In this document: piece after piece, positions 1 to 13,000 of the stretch
How positions within the stretch are numbered: position 1 is the first letter of the stretch
Layout of the letters: every line of letters starts with the position of its first letter
Assembly: GCA_030867875.1 (NCBI GenBank)
Contig: JAOWCC010001501.1
Coordinates: forward strand, 15,963,524 to 16,027,523
Source of the DNA: Actinernus sp. WN-2022
Lineage: Eukaryota > Cnidaria > Anthozoa > Actiniaria > Actinernidae
Direction of reading: 5' to 3'
DNA length: 64,000 nt
Translations under genes and position numbers: made by a program
Notes under the pieces: model-generated
Told to the model about the DNA's origin: nothing
The model's database searches: none
The model's input: only the letters and a program-made list of their open reading frames with translations

Positions 1-141
1 GACAACTATCACGTCACGTGATCGCTTTTGACCAATGAGCGCGCGCCAAAATGTTGTGGTGAACTATAACGCCTGATAGTTTGCCTCCGCGGATGACAAC
101 TATCACGTCACGTGGTCGCTTTTGACCAATGAGCGCGCGCT
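1..141. repeat. Direct repeat, two copies of about 47 bp
   Basis: Positions 1-47 and 95-141 carry nearly the same sequence, beginning GACAACTATCACGTCACGTG and ending in GCGCGCGC, separated by 47 bp. It includes a CACGTG E-box-like palindrome in each copy. The element probably continues left of the window. Function unknown. Confidence 0.7.
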
Positions 142-642
142 GGTGTTTAGTACACTAAGAAGTAAAATTTAAATCTAAGATCTACTACTCGATTAAAATA
201 ATAGTATGGACTAATCATAAAATGACACTAAAACTAGGACTAGAAATGTTCGTATGCTGCGAGTTAAAACCTGATATTGTCAGTGTATACTAACTGGTAC
301 TAAGACTAAGAATCTTAAATCTAAAGTGTAAGCCATAGATACGAAAAGAGCTCGCTTTTGATGACATGACAATTCACCTTATTCATATCTCATGCCCACG
401 CCGTAAGAAGTCTGGTAACAATGGTATCAGAGCGAGGCCAGTTGTCCCATAGATCGCACAATTGGAGTCGGTCAGAAATGTTCGAGTTTCTGTCGTACCG
501 CACTGTTGTGTTATTTTGTGTCATAAGAAAGTTAACATTATTTTTCGCCATCGATTGTAGAATTGTTTTCTTCCTATGACATGCTGGGATATCTACAATA
601 ATTCCCAATAATTATTATTAATTCCCAGTATTATAAAATTAC

Positions 643-1002
643 CTGAAAGCTATGGCCGTGAATGTGGACGGGGTGACTAAGCTTGGCGTTATTGTACGAG
701 TTCAGGACGAGCTGTATAGTCTTCTTGGCTGGTAGTTCTACCACATGAGTACACCAACATCCCGTATCTTTACAATAACGTGAACACTGCGTGAGACCCC
801 AAGTAGATGGACTTTGGAACAGCGGTGCACGTGGTGTGATCATGCGCATGTTGTTCACGGATGCCCCAATGGGGAAACCAAAGTTGAGAAACACGTCGTG
901 CACTTCTTGGTTTCTGGTGTCTTGGAGTTTTTCAGGGTCGTAGAAGCTGGAGTCGATGGATAGGTTTGAGATTGGGATGCACTCACGGTATGGGTACCAG
1001 AT
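643..1002 (-). CDS. Multicopper oxidase exon 8 (type 1/type 3 copper motif)
   Basis: Residues 414-533. Contains the cysteine-rich [12 protein letters not shown] segment and ends at [11 protein letters not shown], the third copper-binding motif. Acceptor CCCAG|ATC, donor CAG|GTAATT. The following exon, with the Cys-His electron-transfer motif, is outside the window. Confidence 0.93.
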
Positions 1003-4000
1003 CTGGGAATCAAAATGGATGAGATAAACCACGAAAGTATGAATGGAAACAGGGCGCGCAATGAACGGGAAGTGTGAAAGGAAGCCTAAAATAATGTTTT
1101 GAGTAAACCTGAATCAAAGTACGCCTGAAAAAGCTTATGGACAATTAAGGCATAAGAAGGAAAATCCTGGATATTAAAAGGTAGACTTTGTAGAAAAGTT
1201 AGTCTTATGTTCGAAGCCAGATTGTATGGGAATCGATGGGAATCCGATGTCAAATAAAATCGAATTTATTAAATATTCTCAGATACAAACTTAAGATACC
1301 AGGTAAAAGATTAATATATCGAAATTTGAGGGATGTAGCTGTGCTGGGAAGCGTGCAATCCTGTTTTCAGTTTTCCATACATTGTCTGTAATTTGTCCAG
1401 ACATTGTTTGTAATTTGACCTCAAATTTCGATATGTTAATCTTTTACCTGGTATCTTAAGTTTGTATGTGAAGAATATTTCAGAAATTCGATTTTACGGA
1501 TTTTATTTGGCAACGGATTCCCATCGATTCCCATACAAACACTGTATTTCGCGCCATGTTTGCACCCCTTTCAAAATGTCGGAATTTACCGCGAACTGGT
1601 CTATTGTTTTCCTCGACTATTTTCGTTGTAGTAGTAGTCAACTCGAACGCCTTAGCTCCTTTGACCACTACAACCCTTTCCTCAAAATTGTAGCTACTAT
1701 CATCTTTTCTATTACTATTACTTATCTATATTATCTTACAAATAATTAGCTGAAATAGTGCAAAATATATATAAAAAAACTTGAATCGGGGTTTGAACAA
1801 CTGGGGCAAGGTTTCGTACATATAATGTACCTTGCTATAGATACGCCAGGGGCAGTTCAGCACCACGCACGGCCTTCCAGAAGTGCAGTCCCTTTCCTGT
1901 GTTGTCGGATCCTCGTTACTTTCTGAACCTTCGTACTGAAGAATCGCCAAGGCGTCCCATATTTGACCATCAGGTGGAGTACCTGGACCCACACCAGTCC
2001 TGATGTTGACCCCCCTGATCCAGTAACGACCCGGATTCTGGTTAGCAGTGAACTCAAAGACGTAGGATTCTCCTGTGAATATGATGGCGGAGTCGACCTT
2101 GACTGGTTTTACTCGATGGCCGTCGCTCTCTATGACGGTTAAATCGTGCTGATCGACGAAAAATCTGCGATAACAGAAACGGCGATATAATAACCATGGT
2201 GTAATGTAACTCTACGTAAAAGACTATATCGCATCCCCGCCATTGCAGTTGTTGTTGGGCGGCCATCTTGGATTTGAGATATCCATCCCAGAGTGCACTG
2301 CGACGGCGGGGTTGCGATATATACTTCAATAGTGGAGCTCCTTTACTGTGCAGCTTAAAGTACCTATAAGGTCAAAATTGATATCGTTAATATCCATTCC
2401 ACGTGTACATCAAGTGAATAGTAGAATATTTCTTGATTTGAGTGTTGCGTCTGTGAGTAATAAAGGTTTCTATTTCCAATAATATCCTAGTGATTGACGT
2501 CTCACCTGTAGGGATAGGCCAGCCCTGCATTAATCATGTGAATGTGATACGTCTTTCCCTGTTTCACTGTGAATACGCTTAGGGGTGTGCTGTTATTACC
2601 ATGCCTCCCTTTACCATTCACAAGACCCGACCAGTAGTGCAGAGGATTCTCAATAGACCAGTCGAATATGTAACCTGAGATTCAAGAGCGTACAAGTAAA
2701 CAATCAATCTACATTAAAGTGCATATAAGCCTGGCTAATTATATTTTTTACGAAAAGACTAGAAGCCATACCCAAAGGATTCCGTAATAAAAAATTGATT
2801 TGATTTATTTGTCATGGTGTATTGGCCGTTCAAATTTGCTCAAAACCGTATCTTGGGTTGCCTGTGGACCGAAATCAAGCGCGCGAGAGGGTCTATAGTT
2901 TGACGTCATAACCAGAACATGCTCGATCCGCCATTGCATGAAAGGCCTTGCCGAGTAAAGCTCTATGAAAAGTTTATCGCGATATTATCGTCTTTCTCAG
3001 TTATCTGTTCAATTATTTTGCAAATATGCCAGCCACTGTTGATGACGTCACGTTTCATTCTCGTCCCAGTCTCCGAACGTGCGCGGACATTAAGTCCAAA
3101 TTTGGAAGTTTATCCGCTAAAAAAAATATTAAAACAATTTTTTTTTGTTTTCGGTATTTTTATCCTTTTCAAAAAAAGCATAACTGGCCAGGCTTATATG
3201 CACTTTTAGACTTGATCTAAATCAGCTTTCTCTGAAAATGTCGAGGGCCGCGAGCGAAAGAACAAGAACAAATTCTCAACCCCAAAACTTTCTAATTCCT
3301 CACTACGTATGTGCATGCTCGACTGAAACGTTTCTGTCGAGCATGCGCAGTATGAAATTGCCATCAAGAATAAGACGGACACAACAAACATGCGCAGTAG
3401 GGTACTCCACATGCTCCATAGCAAAGTTCCACTGGTTTATGCATCTTTACTTGCATTTTGGGTTAATTGTCTTTTTTCCTTAAGCTTGAGATGGGAAGTC
3501 TTGTTTATCCCAAAGTCGGGAATGGGGGTCACGATATCTCGAATGTAGAACACATGCAAGGTCGAGAACACATGCAAGCTCGACATGCAAGCTCCACACT
3601 AGGTCTGGCTATTCCTTACTAGAATAACTCAGTCGCTGTCTATTCGCAAACTGGCCATTTGATTGGCTAGTCATGTGCCGTCTATTGATCGATAGTCGAT
3701 CGCGCGCGCTCTGCTGACAAAAAAAGCATTTTGTGAGTTTTTCACAGTTTTCTCAATCGCTAAGTTACCCTGGTCCCAGAGGCTTTCGAGAACGGAGCAG
3801 CGAAGCGGCGATCAGCGAGCCGCGAAGTGGTGAGAAGGGAAGAGAGAAGAAAGCCTCTGGTATCCCGCGACCGTTTCTCACTATCATGCTAACGATAGGT
3901 GCCAATCTACATCACTAGATCAATTAACGAGGAACCAATCACAACGCACTAGACAATCAGAGAACGCTATAAGGTATTTAATATTCCTCCAATCAGGAGG

Positions 4001-7000
4001 AAGGGACATATATTGTCCCTTGTTCAAATCGCGGTACGATTAGTCAACGGTCGCGGGCTACCAGAGGCTTTCTTCTCTCTTCCCTTCTCACCGCTTTGCG
4101 GCTCCGTTCCCTTCTCTCCGACGAAAGAAAGCGTCTGGGACCAGGGTATCGCCAAGTTGATAGAACGGTAGCTTGTTTATGCTAAGGCAATTTGACTTCT
4201 CGCTCCGCTTGGTTTCTATCGACTTCGGCTCGTTGACTCGGGGCTGCACCCTCGCGAATTGTCTGCCGATAGAAACCTCTAGCTCGTAGTTAAATAAATT
4301 GTTAAATAACACATGACGAAGTCCTGCGTACACTTTTGGTGCCTTTTTGTAACATTTATTGTTTATGTATGTAAATATTATCTATGCCTTTTTCGCGTAT
4401 TCTGTTTCCGGAATATCCGGATCATGTCCCGTAAACCCCCTCCATCCCCAACCACACAAAATCGTTTGTCCTTACTTCTCTTTTCGTCTGCGTAAAATGT
4501 GTCTCCAAAACCTTTCCGGGTGATTCTCAGGGGGTTTGAGATTTCAATCTCAGTTGAGTGCCACGGGAACCAGTCACTGAAGACCATAACAAAGTACGGA
4601 AGGCGAGGAATAGACCTGTGTGATATACAATAGTTATGCTGAGTTTAGAAAATGTTGAATAACTTTGAAGAAATTAAGAACTCGGGAGGTTTACTTACGG
4701 CTTCATAATTCACTTCTGAAGTGTTAAAGCAGTATGCGTGAACTCCAACGGAAAAGAGTCGCAACCGTATTAAAGAGAATGGACTGGAACGCGGCAAAAC
4801 GTCACGCGCATGCGCTTTGGTGAGCTCAGCATGCGCGCGTCTCGCCAGTTTCCCGCCCAACCTGAAAGAAAACCCCTGTTTCTAATTTTATGCACGTATG
4901 TGAAATATTTCGCGAAAAACAAGAAAACTACTTAAAAGCGAAGCCTAAAACTTTAACTGATTAGAATTTTCTTAATTTGGAATATACTGTGAGTATAATA
5001 AGATATAAAATTATTTACTAAAAACGTTTAAGACCTCGGAAACTTGTATTTGAACTCCAGAGCCTACGTTCTTTCGGCCAGCGGAGCATAACGTTTTGCC
5101 GCCGTGTGATAGCGCTGCGCTGGATATTCGAGCATGTGCAGGCGTTCTGTTATTGGAGCTAACGGAGTTTCTCGTCCCGGCTATTCTTACCTCGTCCAAA
5201 TAAGCTCCCCCAGTTCCCCTAATAACGGAACGCCTTCACTGCAGGCTAAAATACACCAAAACAGCTTACCGATGAATTACAATGGCACCAAAGAGCCCGT
5301 CTGCCTTCTGCATTTCAAAGTGTGAATGGTACCAGTGAGTTCCTGGTGGGTCTGCTAGGAACCTGTACTGGAAGCTTTGCTGCGAAAAGAACATTCTCAA
5401 ATCACGCAGGTTGACAAAGAGCTATTGGCTATTTAATACTATCCAGTTTTTCGTTTTCTGATTGGCCAATTGCCTGCTGGAAATAAGGACATACCTCGGT
5501 AGATTACGTGATCGCTCGCGCAAGATTGCCTGCGTGATAGCGCAGTTGTCGGCTAGTGTCAGTTGTCAGTGCTGTTGTCGGCTAGCATGTCGTGAAATTC
5601 ACACAACGCTAAACGTGGTAAATAAGAGGACATTCCACGGTAAACTATCATAAATTGTGTATGGGACAGGAGAATGTATAGTAAAACACTCGCCTCTCAC
5701 CGCTGCGGTCCCGGGTTCGATTCCCGGCCCTGGCACCGAATGTGAGTTAGGTTTGTTTGGTTTCCTTATCTGCTTTCGAGCGTTTTTCTCCCTCGCTCCG
5801 TAAAAATCAACATATCAGTCAAGTTTGTGTGTTCAAAACAATTAATGTAGTGAAGCAGGAGCCCATTACCAGGAGCGTACCTATGTGATGGATAGCGCCC
5901 ACAGCACAGTAGACGATGTAGCTATTTATAGATATCCGATTCCCGCGAAATAAAATGATTGCTTGCGCTGCGGACAATGCGCTCTCCCATGCATAGGAAA
6001 ATAGATGCGTGAATGCATAATGAGAAGTGACATTTCGCCGTGTGATTGGTTTAGTGCAGGTACCTTTGTCTATTTTCGCGGGAAACACAAAGCTAAAAAT
6101 AGCTACATCATCTGTTCTGCTGTTGGACAGACCTAATTTGGGAGATGCACGCTCCTGGTAATAGTTGTGATACAGATTGCTATTATGGCGCAATGTGCTG
6201 CCGTGCAGTTTACAATCATGAGTGATTGTTAGTACCTCAGAATACCTGGCTGTTGTGTCGGGAGATAATCCCCTACTCTTTCTCTAAATAACAAAACAGG
6301 TTCTTTTACGTCCCCTTCGTATAGATTAGAAGAGGAAGGAGACAAGGCCAACTGTTTATACGTCCCTGTCCAAGGACGCGGCCGGGATTCGAACCCCCGA
6401 ACTCCCGCACTCTAGACCGTGCTCTACCAACCGAGCTAACCAGTGAGGCGGCTAGCGCTTGGAACGTTAGCCGTACAACTGACTTCCTGCAGCGGTTAGA
6501 AAACTATTATCAACTGTTATTTGTTAAACCCAGTGTTTAACTTCTCTTCCTACTCAGGCCTACACTAAATGTAGATTATGTTATAGAACAACTAGTTATC
6601 CAATTTTTGTTTGTCTGTACCTTTGTATGTTTAGTCTGCGCGTACGGAATCACCTCTTGGTGATACGAAACGTATTTTACAGGATGTAGCTAGGCTTGTG
6701 TAGTTAACCTTATTTGGCATATTCATTATGCAAGTGCCCGGATGTGATTAGTTAGAATCAAGGGTTGTAACACGGCATGTATGAGTGAATGCTAGTGTTG
6801 AATAAAGAGGACAGGAACATCACAGCTTATAAGTAATAATAAATGGTTTATTTTACGTCGATGATACAGGAAGCCGTTACCGGTTTTCCCAAGCCAGAGA
6901 CTTATATTTAAGTATATTCAGGTTGGTCTTTCAGGAGGGAGAAAAACCGGAGAATCCGAACAAAAACCCTCTGAGCAAGGGCGAGCAAACTCAACTCACA

Positions 7001-10000
7001 TATGGCGCCGCGTCCGGGAATCGAACCTGGGCCACAGCTAGGTGAGAGGCGAAGCGCTTAACCACTGCGCCACCCCGACTTGTAGCTTACCTTTGATTCC
7101 ACAGGGCATTGTGTAACAAATGGTACCCCGTCCATCCAGGGGTTGTTCCTCAAGTGGACTCCGTGCCAGTGAATAGTTAGACCTTCTTTCAGTAAATCAT
7201 TCACGACTGTCACAACAACCTGCAGGGAAACAAGAACATCTTCCTTAATAGTTCATTATGCTCACTTAATGCCCAACAACGGTAATCGCAAAGGCGGCTG
7301 GTATGAAAGGGGTCTTACACTGCCCAAGCAATGTCGCTAAAGAAATATCGCAGTTAAATAGTTGGGTCAGTCCCACAGCATAGATTATACGATTCTCTTT
7401 TGATGTGCACTAGCTTGCAACAAACGGCCCGGACGGTTTCCACGTGATAGTTTAAAAATTGCCGTCTAAAAACACGCAATGCATACAGCTATTTTAAAAA
7501 GGTTGTCCCGGCCAAACGATAAGCGACATTCCCAGACCGAACTGGATTTATTTGTGTTTGGGTCAAAACAATTTAAGACGAATATTAATGGTCTCCCGCG
7601 AATCGATTTTCGAATTACACGTTAGTTTATCTGTCTCGCACAGCTGCACAGTTAGAACCACGATCCATTTCGGGCTGGGAATGTCGTGTGTCGTTTGCCG
7701 CTCGTCCGAGACAACTTTTCTTGAAATAGCTATATATGTTTATTTACCGGCCTTGGTCGATCCAAATGGAGAAAAACTTTGCCAGGGGAAATGAAAACGG
7801 CCGAGGCCACAGGCCAAGGGCCGTTTTTAAGACCGAGGACAAAGTTTTTCTCCATACCGACCGACCAAGGCCGGTAAATAACGTTTTTATTTTTTCTTTA
7901 CCAATTCAAATTATTGTACTTGGTTTCGTTTGTCGATACATTTGTCAGTCTTGAGCGTGCCATCTGTTTCACTCAAATCACTGGCAATTTTCTGCAGTTT
8001 TCCCTTTGCCTTTCTGGTCTATCGTGCATGTGTGTGTATTACTTAACAAATAGATTTCGTGTTGCTGCGAGTCTTTTTTTAATTAGATGCACATATGACG
8101 TTAAAACGTGAACGAGAACAAAGTACGTCACGAGGCACAGTCGAGTGTTGGGTTATTGATCTCGTCACGTTGTGCATCTATAGGAGGACAGACCCTCGAC
8201 AAATTGACATTTACTTGCTTTATATAAAAATTAACGAAAAAAGGTCTCCGATTGGTCGATAGCCACGTGTTATTGTCTAGCAACGAGTAGGGGGATGGGG
8301 CGAGTTAGGTTTCGCAAAGGTGCTTGGGATCGTTACTGGGGACAGTTAATTGCGATATTTGCCATGTTTCTCTGTGAAAAGAATAAAATTAATTTAGCAC
8401 GAGGCCTCGTATTGAAACCTTTGTGCGTGACAAGTAAAGCATATCGCGGAAGTGGGCTATTAACTGTCTCCAGTAACGATCCCAAGCGCCTTTGCGAAAC
8501 CGAACTCGCCCCAGCCCCCTACTCGTTTCTAAAGTGGCCATTAGAGATGACGTCACGTTTGGCATCAAAACATTTCATTTCGCTATAAACTAACCTCTGC
8601 CCCTTCCAGTACTTCAATCGTCGGTCCAGGAAACTGATCGTTGATGGTTATAATGGTTCGGTTAAGACCATCCACAGTATGAACCTTATCCAAGGGGACC
8701 GTAATGTTAGGAACTTGCCTGAATCGGAAGGAAACGATCGTCAAATTTAGAACAATCAAAATTGTAAGCCAGGTTTTAGGCGCACTGAAATTCTCTGACA
8801 CTTATTCGGGTTCCGGGCGCCGTGCGTCGGGATTCGGGCGCGAGGGTAACCGAAATCGTTCAATTTTTGCTCTCAGCCTATACGTATTATGCTTCGCTCG
8901 CGCGGGCCGATGCGCGGCAGCTCCGCTAAAAATGAAGTTGCGCGGTCATAGCCTGAAATATAGCCACCTCCTCAGCTCGTACTAAAGGTAGTGGACCCTT
9001 GAACCGAGCTGAGGTGTCGACTATATATCAGGCTAGTTGCGCCAAAGTTGTTCTAAATATCACTACTAACCTGCCACAGTACATGTAATGTTAATTCATT
9101 ACAATAGCTACTTCAAGTAGAATGCATACTCTAACAGTTGTCCACGGTGGGCACAAACGACAATAAAAACGGCGAGTTCTATATTTTAAAACGTTTTCAA
9201 CGCAGACGATTGAATTTTGGTAGAAGGATGTAGAATTGTAAAAGGAATATAACCTGATTTTTTAAGCTATGTTACAACCATTGTGACGTCACAATTACGT
9301 CATTTATCCATTTGTAATATGTTTCTTATAACTGTTCATTACCTCTAAAAACGGAATGTGGTATATTGTTAAAATCTTCTCGTGATGAGAATGAAGAAAT
9401 CGAAAACCCGATGTCGATTGGTTAAGGAAATCAAAAGTTATGAAAGTTTGAATTTTGTCCATTTTCCCGCCAAAAACAACACAAAAGCATTTATGAAAAT
9501 ATCGCTTCATTCATCTTTTAGAATTGTAAATACTGTTGCATGACATTTTGTCCAATCATAAAACACGTTGGTGGCTAAAATCGTATGTTTTTAGAATTTT
9601 GATTTTTTGTTCATAACCGCCTTAAAATTGAAGTCATATTTTCGGCAACGCCATTATGACGTCATAGTTTTTTATACATGCCCTTAGAAAAAAATCCTTT
9701 GAGTGATTTTCGAGTTTTAATGATGAAATGCGCTAGTCTGGCACTCAAAAGTCACATTCTTTTCTTTTCTTGATTTTTTAACAATAGGCAGCCATATTTA
9801 GGTACGACTCCTGACGTCACTAAATATGACGTCACTAAATATGACGTCATAGCAACAGTCATTCCTCTATAACTTTTGCTGTAGTAGTCGTAGAACGTTC
9901 AAATTTGCGCCAAACGAATGTGTGTCATGAAGGCCCTTTGATGGTGTAGTTTGTAACGTTTATTAAAGGGGGAATTTCACCAAAAAAGGGGGCACAATTA

Positions 10001-13000
10001 TGACGTCACAACAACGTCATCATACTAACATAAAACACCTAAAATATGTAGTTTCATTTTGTTAACAACTCACAAACATTTCTTCAAATTGAGACTATAA
10101 GTAAAGAAATGGTGTTAATTTTAATTATTTGTCCACGCTCACTGATGCCGATTTTGACGATCGACGTTCTTTATGCCCGACGTGATCTATAATTTCATAA
10201 CCTATACACACTATGCATAACTCGCGCGGTCACAACACGAAAAAGAGGCCGGTAGGTCCTCTGGAATGTTGAAGTTGAAATACTAGCAGGAGGGGTGAAA
10301 CGTGTTGAACATGATTGTTTAGTTGAAAAATGTTGCTAATCTGTCCTCATTTATTCTTTCTTTTTCTTTTTAGTACAACCAGCCAGGCGCATAGCAAATT
10401 AACGGCATTGTTTCACTGAACATTCGTTCAGTGCATTTCACAATCTCCCCGGGCGCTTCAATTTCAACATTCCAGAGGACCTACCGGCCTCGTTGACATG
10501 CTAGTTACCAGGACTTATGCATAGGGTCTATACACGCTGAGGTGCCACAGAACACAGGGCCACTTTTCAAACCAGCTCTTCAGAGTACTAGGCAGCGAAT
10601 TTCGGCTATGAATAAACAGCTCTACATTGAGCGTATAGTTTTGCGCTGAAAGAACGGGTTCATACCGTACCCAAGCAAACGAGCAGCATCCGTATACCTA
10701 AAAAAGAACTGTATTCTGTAATGAGTTAACATGTACCTTGAAAAGAACTCTGTAGTTCGCCTCTTCGGCTAAATACTGAGTTACTAATTTATAAAGGAGG
10801 CAGCGTAACCGAGCGGTTAACACGGCGGACTCACAATCCAGTGACCCTGAGTTCGAATGATTCCCCGTGCGCTCGATCGACCACGTTTGTAATAACCAGT
10901 CGATTTGCCTCCTCGGCGACTGGGATTCTTATTCCCTTAGTTTAAACAGCCACATCAGCTTATGCTACAGTTAAACGCACCGTGTATAAATAAGTGCTAT
11001 TATTATTATTAATACAGTTAATACTATACTAATCTGGCAAGAGCTGGCTTGAAAAGTGGCCCTGCGAGGGCTACCGAATGGTAAATTCGAGCATCGGCGA
11101 GGTACGAGCAATTTTATTTTATCACAGCTGCGAACAACGTTCTATACAAAAAATGAGCAAATAAGCACCTTGGGAAAAAGCAAGTACGAGAAATTCGAGC
11201 ACACAGTCTTTTTTGCGAGCATTCGGCGAGCAAAGGCCTAAGATGACAAGCACTATACTCCAAATTTTGAGTGCATGACCATTCGGTAGCCCTCCTGTGT
11301 TCCGTGGTATATTTATAGCTGTGCTTTGTGTAGGTTTTGAAATTATAAACAACTATATAAAGTCAAGCGTATGTTTTGAGAAGTGTTGATCTGCGTCGGC
11401 GGGAAAGATAAAGACTACTGTTATAATCAACTAAAAGTCGATTAAGGTATGCTTACCGCCATGGGAAGCGAGTAGCAGCTGACGTTTCGATCGCTAGTCC
11501 TTCGTCAGAGCAAAAGAGGGAATTGTGGGTGGGGAAACGGTTTATATAGTGTTGAGTGCATGATTACCGGTATGTTTTGACAGTCGAAGGACATTTTGCT
11601 TTACTAGCCGCTGAAGAAACAACGAAGCAAACGGGCCAACGACACACTGAATTTCTAACGGGACCTGAAACAACCATAGGGGCTGATCAATGTCAGAAAA
11701 CGGCTAATCCACAGATCGAATTGGAATTTAGCGTGTTGAGGGTCGAGGTTAGAGGCTCAGCTCTTAACCACTGAACCACCCCGCGGCTCCCACACGCTAA
11801 ACTGATATGCTTGAATTTCATGCAGTTAGACTATTTGCAATGGATTTCTCGAAGGCCTTTGACTCGGTTAGCCATTGCATCTAGGCCTGAGCGGATTGTG
11901 CTAGCATAATTTTTGGCATAATTGGAGTAAACGAGCATAATTTTTCAAAGAAGCACTGCTCGAGCATAATTACCAGATTGTAGCATAATTTGAAGCATTA
12001 AAGCCAAAAGCAATGCTATTATTGCTTTTATAGTGCCTTTCCTAATTATTAGCTGGTATATTTTGCTTAGATTCTAAATTTTTCCAAAGCAAATACCTGA
12101 ATTTCACTTAACGAGTGTGCGTTAAACGTGAAAAAAGCCAAAAAGCCGTCTTTTGTTCAGAGCGTGGGAACATTCACGCCTGATTGGTTTCTGTGTCCGT
12201 TAGTACCCGTAACTGAAATGGCATTAAGCGTTGATCACCTAACAAAATGTTGTGTGAACAACTAAAAATGTCGCGCATCAACTAATGCCGGCCGTCTTCG
12301 AAAAACGTTTTTTGTGAGCATAATTGTGTAATCTACGAGCATAATTTTTTAACTTTGGCATAATTTGGGCATAATTCGACAAAATTTGGAGCAGTGCTAG
12401 CGGCATAATATGCCACTTTTAGGAGCACAATCCGCTCAGGCCTAATTGCATCCTGTGTGAGAAAATTAAAACCTATGATCATCAACAGGTACATCAGTTT
12501 TCTTAAAGACAGGAAGCAGCGTGTTGTTTTAAACGGTATAATCTGTGATTGGAAATGCGTCAATAGAGGGACTGCACAGGGAAGTGTGAGTGGCCCATAC
12601 ACGACTTTCATAATGGCCGCCTCCTAATTTGCATATGTGATTTCCCGTTTCGCTAGTTTATCCACATGTATAGAAAATATGAACATTGCCATGTGAAAGA
12701 GCATGTCGACATTAGTGAACTTGTGAAAGTTGAGTGCTGTAGCTTATAAAGCAATGAAGTTACATACAGTTGAAATTAGATAGATTTGTATGAGAAAAAC
12801 AACGGAGGCCTTTCTAGCCTCGCTTGCATGTTTTTCTGCATTACAAATGCCTATTAGCTCAACAGCAATTCTCCACATTGCTCTATTGTCACCGCTTCTT
12901 GTCATTGTCATTGTTCACCCAGCAGGCTTCCCTGGCCTTGTTTGGGTGGGCCCGTTGGGTGAGCGCGCAACAGGCGGTTGCTTTCGCAGGCTAGCATAGT

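Noticed and set aside
390..608. Next multicopper oxidase exon
   Set aside because: The 72-codon minus frame lacks the HCHxxxH motif and any laccase-like segment; the next exon is presumably outside the window.
5677..5736. Functional tRNA-Glu gene
   Set aside because: The B box and anticodon arm are good, but the 5' acceptor half is degenerate and the sequence continues into a body repeated at 45,774, so it is a SINE.
5819..6193. 124-residue minus-strand ORF
   Set aside because: Covers the palindromic MITE copy A; no protein-like composition.
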